Below are positions 41,924 through 44,572 of a stretch of DNA of 44,572 nt, piece after piece; the stretch's first letter is position 1; each line of letters opens with the position of its first letter. The notes under the pieces are model-generated. The model saw only the letters and a program-made list of their open reading frames with translations, was not told where the DNA came from and made no database searches. The stretch spans positions 1-44,572 of the forward strand of contig JAILHX010000076.1 in the NCBI GenBank assembly GCA_024695565.1. The letters run 5' to 3'. The DNA is from Saccharofermentans sp. (GTDB taxonomy: Bacteria > Bacillota_A > Clostridia > Saccharofermentanales > Saccharofermentanaceae). The translations under genes were made by a program, and so were the position numbers.

Positions 41924-43210
41924 ATGCTTGATATTAAATTCTTGCGTACAAATCCTGACATCGTAAAGCAGAACATCAGAAACAAGTTCCAGGACGAGAA
42001 GCTTCCCCTGGTTGACAAGGTTATCGAACTCGACAAAGAGTTCCGTGAGAGCAAGACCCGCGCGGAAGCTCTGAGAGCAAACCGCAACAAGGTCAGCAAG
42101 CAGATCGGTGCTCTCATGGGTCAGGGCAAAAAGGAAGAAGCTGAAGAGATCAAGAAGCAGGTCACCGATATGGCAGCTGAGCTTGAGGCTCTCACAGTTA
42201 AGGAGACTGAGCTCGAAGAAGAGATCAGAAAGATCATGCTCGTCATCCCTAACATCATCGACCCTTCCGTTCCGATCGGCAAAGACGATTCCGAGAACGT
42301 CGAGATTGAGAAGTTCGGCGAGCCTTTCGTTCCTGAATTTGAAGTTCCTTATCACGTAGATATCATGGAAAAGCTTGACGGCATCGAGCTCGATCAGGCA
42401 AGAGAGACATCCGGCAACGGTTTCTACTATCTTAAGGGCGACATAGCAAGACTTCATTCCGCATGCCTGTCCTATGCACGCGACTTCATGATTGACAGGG
42501 GATTCACATACTACATTCCTCCCTACATGATCAGATCTTCCGTTGTTACGGGCGTTATGAGCTTTGCGGAGATGGAGAACATGATGTACAAGATCGAGGG
42601 CGAAGACCTCTACCTCATCGGCACTTCCGAGCACTCCATGATCGGTAAGTTCATCGATACTATCACAGACGAGGACAAGATGCCCCAGACTCTTACCTCC
42701 TACTCCCCCTGCTTCCGTAAGGAAGTCGGTGCCCACGGTATCGAAGAGCGCGGCGTATACAGGATCCACCAGTTCGAGAAGCAGGAGATGATCGTCGTCT
42801 GCAAGCCCGAAGAATCCATGACATGGTATAACAAGCTCTGGCAGAACACGGTAGATTACTTCCGTTCACTCGATATCCCCGTAAGAACACTCGAGTGCTG
42901 CTCCGGCGACCTCGCTGACCTTAAGGTTAAGTCCTGTGACGTTGAGGCATGGTCTCCCAGACAGAAGAAGTATTTCGAAGTCGGCTCCTGCTCCAACTTA
43001 GGCGACGCTCAGGCAAGACGTCTCAAGATCAGGATCAGAGGACCTGAGGGCACATACCTTGCCCACACTCTTAACAATACATGCGTTGCTCCTCCGAGAA
43101 TGCTCATTGCCTTCTTAGAGAACAACCTCAATGAAGACGGCTCCATCAGGATCCCTGAGGCATTAAGGCCTTACATGGGCGGCAAGTCCGTAATCGAAGT
43201 TAAGAAGTAA
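41924..43210 (+). CDS. serS: Seryl-tRNA synthetase
   Basis: A class II synthetase attaching serine to tRNA-Ser (and selenocysteine tRNA where present). The N-terminal MLDIKFLRTNPDIVKQNIRNKF begins the long antiparallel coiled-coil arm (about residues 30-105) that recognises the extra arm of tRNA-Ser. Motif 2 is SPCFRKEVGAHGIEERGVYRIHQFEKQEM and motif 3 includes the Arg of APPRMLIAFLENN. The segment HTLNNTCVAPPR replaces the commoner NGSGLAVGR type, a variant I have seen in some clostridial enzymes. Length 428 is normal. No T-box leader is present in the 61-base gap. A terminator follows. Confidence 0.97.
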   Translation: MLDIKFLRTNPDIVKQNIRNKFQDEKLPLVDKVIELDKEFRESKTRAEALRANRNKVSKQIGALMGQGKKEEAEEIKKQVTDMAAELEALTVKETELEEEIRKIMLVIPNIIDPSVPIGKDDSENVEIEKFGEPFVPEFEVPYHVDIMEKLDGIELDQARETSGNGFYYLKGDIARLHSACLSYARDFMIDRGFTYYIPPYMIRSSVVTGVMSFAEMENMMYKIEGEDLYLIGTSEHSMIGKFIDTITDEDKMPQTLTSYSPCFRKEVGAHGIEERGVYRIHQFEKQEMIVVCKPEESMTWYNKLWQNTVDYFRSLDIPVRTLECCSGDLADLKVKSCDVEAWSPRQKKYFEVGSCSNLGDAQARRLKIRIRGPEGTYLAHTLNNTCVAPPRMLIAFLENNLNEDGSIRIPEALRPYMGGKSVIEVKK

Positions 43211-43236
43211 TCCTTATTAATCTCTATCAAAAATAC

Positions 43237-43268
43237 AGTGCCTCAAAAAGATTTTTTGAGGCACTTTT
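43237..43268 (+). terminator. Terminator after serS
   Basis: AGTGCCTCAAAAA / TTTTTGAGGCACT is a perfect 13-bp stem with a 3-base loop, followed by TTT. It can also serve the convergent minus-strand gene. Confidence 0.87.
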
Positions 43269-43313
43269 ATTTGCTTATCTAATTTCGGTCAAATAGCCAT
43301 AATTTAGATCCGG

Positions 43314-44252
43314 TCAATAATACTTTCCGCTGGTCTTCATATATTCCTCTGTACCGATCATTATTGTCCAGATGCTCCGGTCTTTATCACTTTCACTATT
43401 GTATGTCCTGCAATTCGAATAACCGTAAGTAAACCTGTACATACAGCCGTTATCACCTTCATAGAATGATTTATGGTTGTAAATCGGGTCATCCTCTTCG
43501 AATGCAGGCTCGCCAAAAGAGGCCAGAATAACACCTTCAGTGGTCTTGAACGATATTTTATGGAAATCAAATTCCACTTCGTTGTATTCCTGGAATTCTA
43601 TTGCAACAACTATGGAATCATCTGATGCCAGATCTTTCGAATCATCATACGAATCTCTGTCAAGGTGACATTCGAAATGAGGACCTCTCATATAATGCTC
43701 TCTGCCATCTGAAGGCCACATCTGGACTCCGCCTCCGGCAACATCATAATCAACATCAAAACCCATTGCCTTTAATTCACCTATCGTACATGGAAGAGTA
43801 ATCTCATGTCCGAAGATCTTCGGAGTCCCCGTAATTACGGTTGACTGGGGATTAAAAGTAGTTTCCGTTGGTTCAGTAGTTGTTGAAGTGATCCGGGAAC
43901 TATGTCCAAAAATAAAAAACAGGATAAAGCTCAAAACCATAAACACTTGTCCTAAAACCAGGATAATTATCCCGGCAAGTCCAAACTGCCAGCCGCGCCT
44001 TTTTCCGTTTCTTGACGAGATCATGCCTGCAATCGAGAAGATAAGCGTCGCCGCAAATAATAAATATTTTCCGGCTGAAAGCGCGTCTTCCAGATCTCCC
44101 GGCATTCTTACACCCAGCCAGAGAAAAACAAATAAAACTACAGTTACAAGAGAAAGAATAAAACCTGTAAGACTGAGCCTGCTTAACTTACGCACCTTTT
44201 GCGTTGACTCAGTTCCGCTCTGCGGATTACCGCGATCAGGATCATTTACCAT
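43314..44252 (-). CDS. Membrane protein with extracytoplasmic domain, unknown function
   Basis: A 312-residue protein that I do not recognise. A hydrophilic N-terminus is followed by three membrane segments (about residues 29-48, 65-80 and 90-116), then a Thr/Pro/Glu-rich linker (TTTEPTETTFNPQST) and a soluble domain of about 165 residues. That domain starts IFGHEITLPCTIGELKAMGFDVDY, a pattern I have seen in clostridial surface proteins, and ends in IGTEEYMKTSGKYY. It has two or three cysteines that could pair. The ATG is preceded by GAGGGGG. It is a single-gene unit with a TATAAT about 65 bases upstream but no good -35. Confidence 0.75.
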   Translation of the reverse strand: MVNDPDRGNPQSGTESTQKVRKLSRLSLTGFILSLVTVVLFVFLWLGVRMPGDLEDALSAGKYLLFAATLIFSIAGMISSRNGKRRGWQFGLAGIIILVLGQVFMVLSFILFFIFGHSSRITSTTTEPTETTFNPQSTVITGTPKIFGHEITLPCTIGELKAMGFDVDYDVAGGGVQMWPSDGREHYMRGPHFECHLDRDSYDDSKDLASDDSIVVAIEFQEYNEVEFDFHKISFKTTEGVILASFGEPAFEEDDPIYNHKSFYEGDNGCMYRFTYGYSNCRTYNSESDKDRSIWTIMIGTEEYMKTSGKYY

Positions 44253-44360
44253 AAGCGCCCCCTCATATGCTTAATCAGTAAACACCTATAACCACTTCGA
44301 ATGTATATATTATATCATTACGGGATTTGAAGATTGTTTTGCAATTATTTCCCTGTATGC

Positions 44361-44393
44361 AAAAAAAGAGGTCGCCTCATATGAGACAACCTC
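44361..44393 (-). terminator. Terminator after rpmB
   Basis: The minus-strand stem GAGGTTGTCTC / GAGGCGACCTC (11 bp, with G-U pairs) and ATAT loop is followed by TTTTTTT. Confidence 0.85.
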
Positions 44394-44418
44394 TCGGATA
44401 CTAAATCAGCTTAGAACC

Positions 44419-44572
44419 TTACGCTCTTTCGACTTTGCCGGAACGAAGGCAACGTGTGCAAACGTTCATTGACTTGGGGGTGCCGTCAACAACAACCTTA
44501 ACTCTGTGTACGTTAGCCTGCTGCGTAGTAAGCGCGCGTCTTGAAATCTGTGAACGCGTGATTCTAATCTTT
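44419..44572 (-). CDS. rpmB: 50S ribosomal protein L28 (5' partial, zinc-type)
   Basis: The frame reads from the right edge to a TAA at 44419 and gives KIRITRSQISRRALTTQQAN then VHRVKVVVDGTPKSMNVCTRCLRSGKVERA, which is the C-terminal ~50 residues of L28 (usual length about 62). The CTRC pair is the second half of the CxxC...CxxC zinc site of the 'C+' form of L28; the first pair would lie beyond the window. About 12 N-terminal residues are missing. It was too short for automatic ORF detection but the family match is clear. A terminator follows. Confidence 0.93.
   Translation of the reverse strand, partial: KIRITRSQISRRALTTQQANVHRVKVVVDGTPKSMNVCTRCLRSGKVERA

Noticed and set aside
41900..42769. 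289-residue reading frame opposite serS
   Set aside because: It is antisense to the catalytic region of serS and has no recognisable motif; it arises from codon bias in the real gene.

Overview
The window looks like a chromosomal segment of an anaerobic, low-to-mid GC, probably monoderm Clostridia relative; an Oscillospirales or Saccharofermentans-like lineage is my guess and is not proven. Supporting signs are a pta-ackA acetate pair beside tmcAL, hemZ, a type II pantothenate kinase, YfhO membrane proteins, a DUF2975/YozG-like regulator pair, strong AGGAGG-type ribosome binding sites and canonical TTGNNN-N17-TATAAT promoters. A type IV pilus locus is present without secretin or PilP genes. 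No transposase, phage gene, integrase or CRISPR array was seen; this is an ordinary core region with one large surface-appendage locus.

Layout. 1-640: end of a TrkA-type K+ channel regulator. 641-1113: a gene-free stretch with a 64-bp tandem repeat. 1114-4881: ackA, pta and a membrane-anchored protein of unknown function on the minus strand, divergent from tmcAL (4950-6236). 6334-7378: rpsT and a SpoU/TrmH-type RNA methyltransferase. 7498-8853: small membrane proteins and an XRE regulator. 8951-9026: tRNA-Pro(TGG). 9064-14563: a tightly packed minus-strand operon coaW > DUF1624 acyltransferase > DUF3810 membrane metallopeptidase > hemZ > PlsC-like acyltransferase.

14693-23971 is a type IV pilus locus, transcribed leftwards as pilB, pilT, pilC, pilM, pilN, pilO, then a very short pilin with its own promoter, then three minor prepilins with another promoter. 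A fifth pilus-like gene, a 700-residue PilX-like protein (27326-29458), lies outside the block, past a yebC operon. Its promoter region shares a spaced architecture with the minor prepilin promoter: a TTGTTAACAAA palindrome, exactly 34 bases, then TGTTGAAATTT covering the -35 box. The two units are therefore probably co-regulated, while the short pilin and pilB use different promoters. No prepilin peptidase (PilD) gene is in the window.

24240-27235 is an operon of yebC, a P-loop/Asp23-like fusion, a DUF6062 cysteine-rich protein and a DsrE-like protein that lacks the family's CGTC-type cysteines. 29638-35852 holds two tandem YfhO-type membrane proteins and a DEDD exonuclease with a zinc-like tail. 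35984-44572 carries a SurA/PpiC-like membrane-anchored protein, a trypsin-like HtrA protease with an unlisted 44-residue membrane protein downstream, a Nudix-fold protein with a degraded Nudix box, a YigZ/IMPACT protein, a DUF4015 glycosidase-like protein that may be translated from a leaderless mRNA, serS, a membrane protein of unknown function, and the start-truncated rpmB.

Most promising for follow-up: the shared upstream element of the minor-pilin and PilX-like units, the near-headless pilin, the 64-bp GTAC-palindrome repeat, the cysteine-less DsrE-like protein with its P-loop/Asp23 partner, and the 44-residue membrane protein. All functional statements come from reading motifs; no database search was run.
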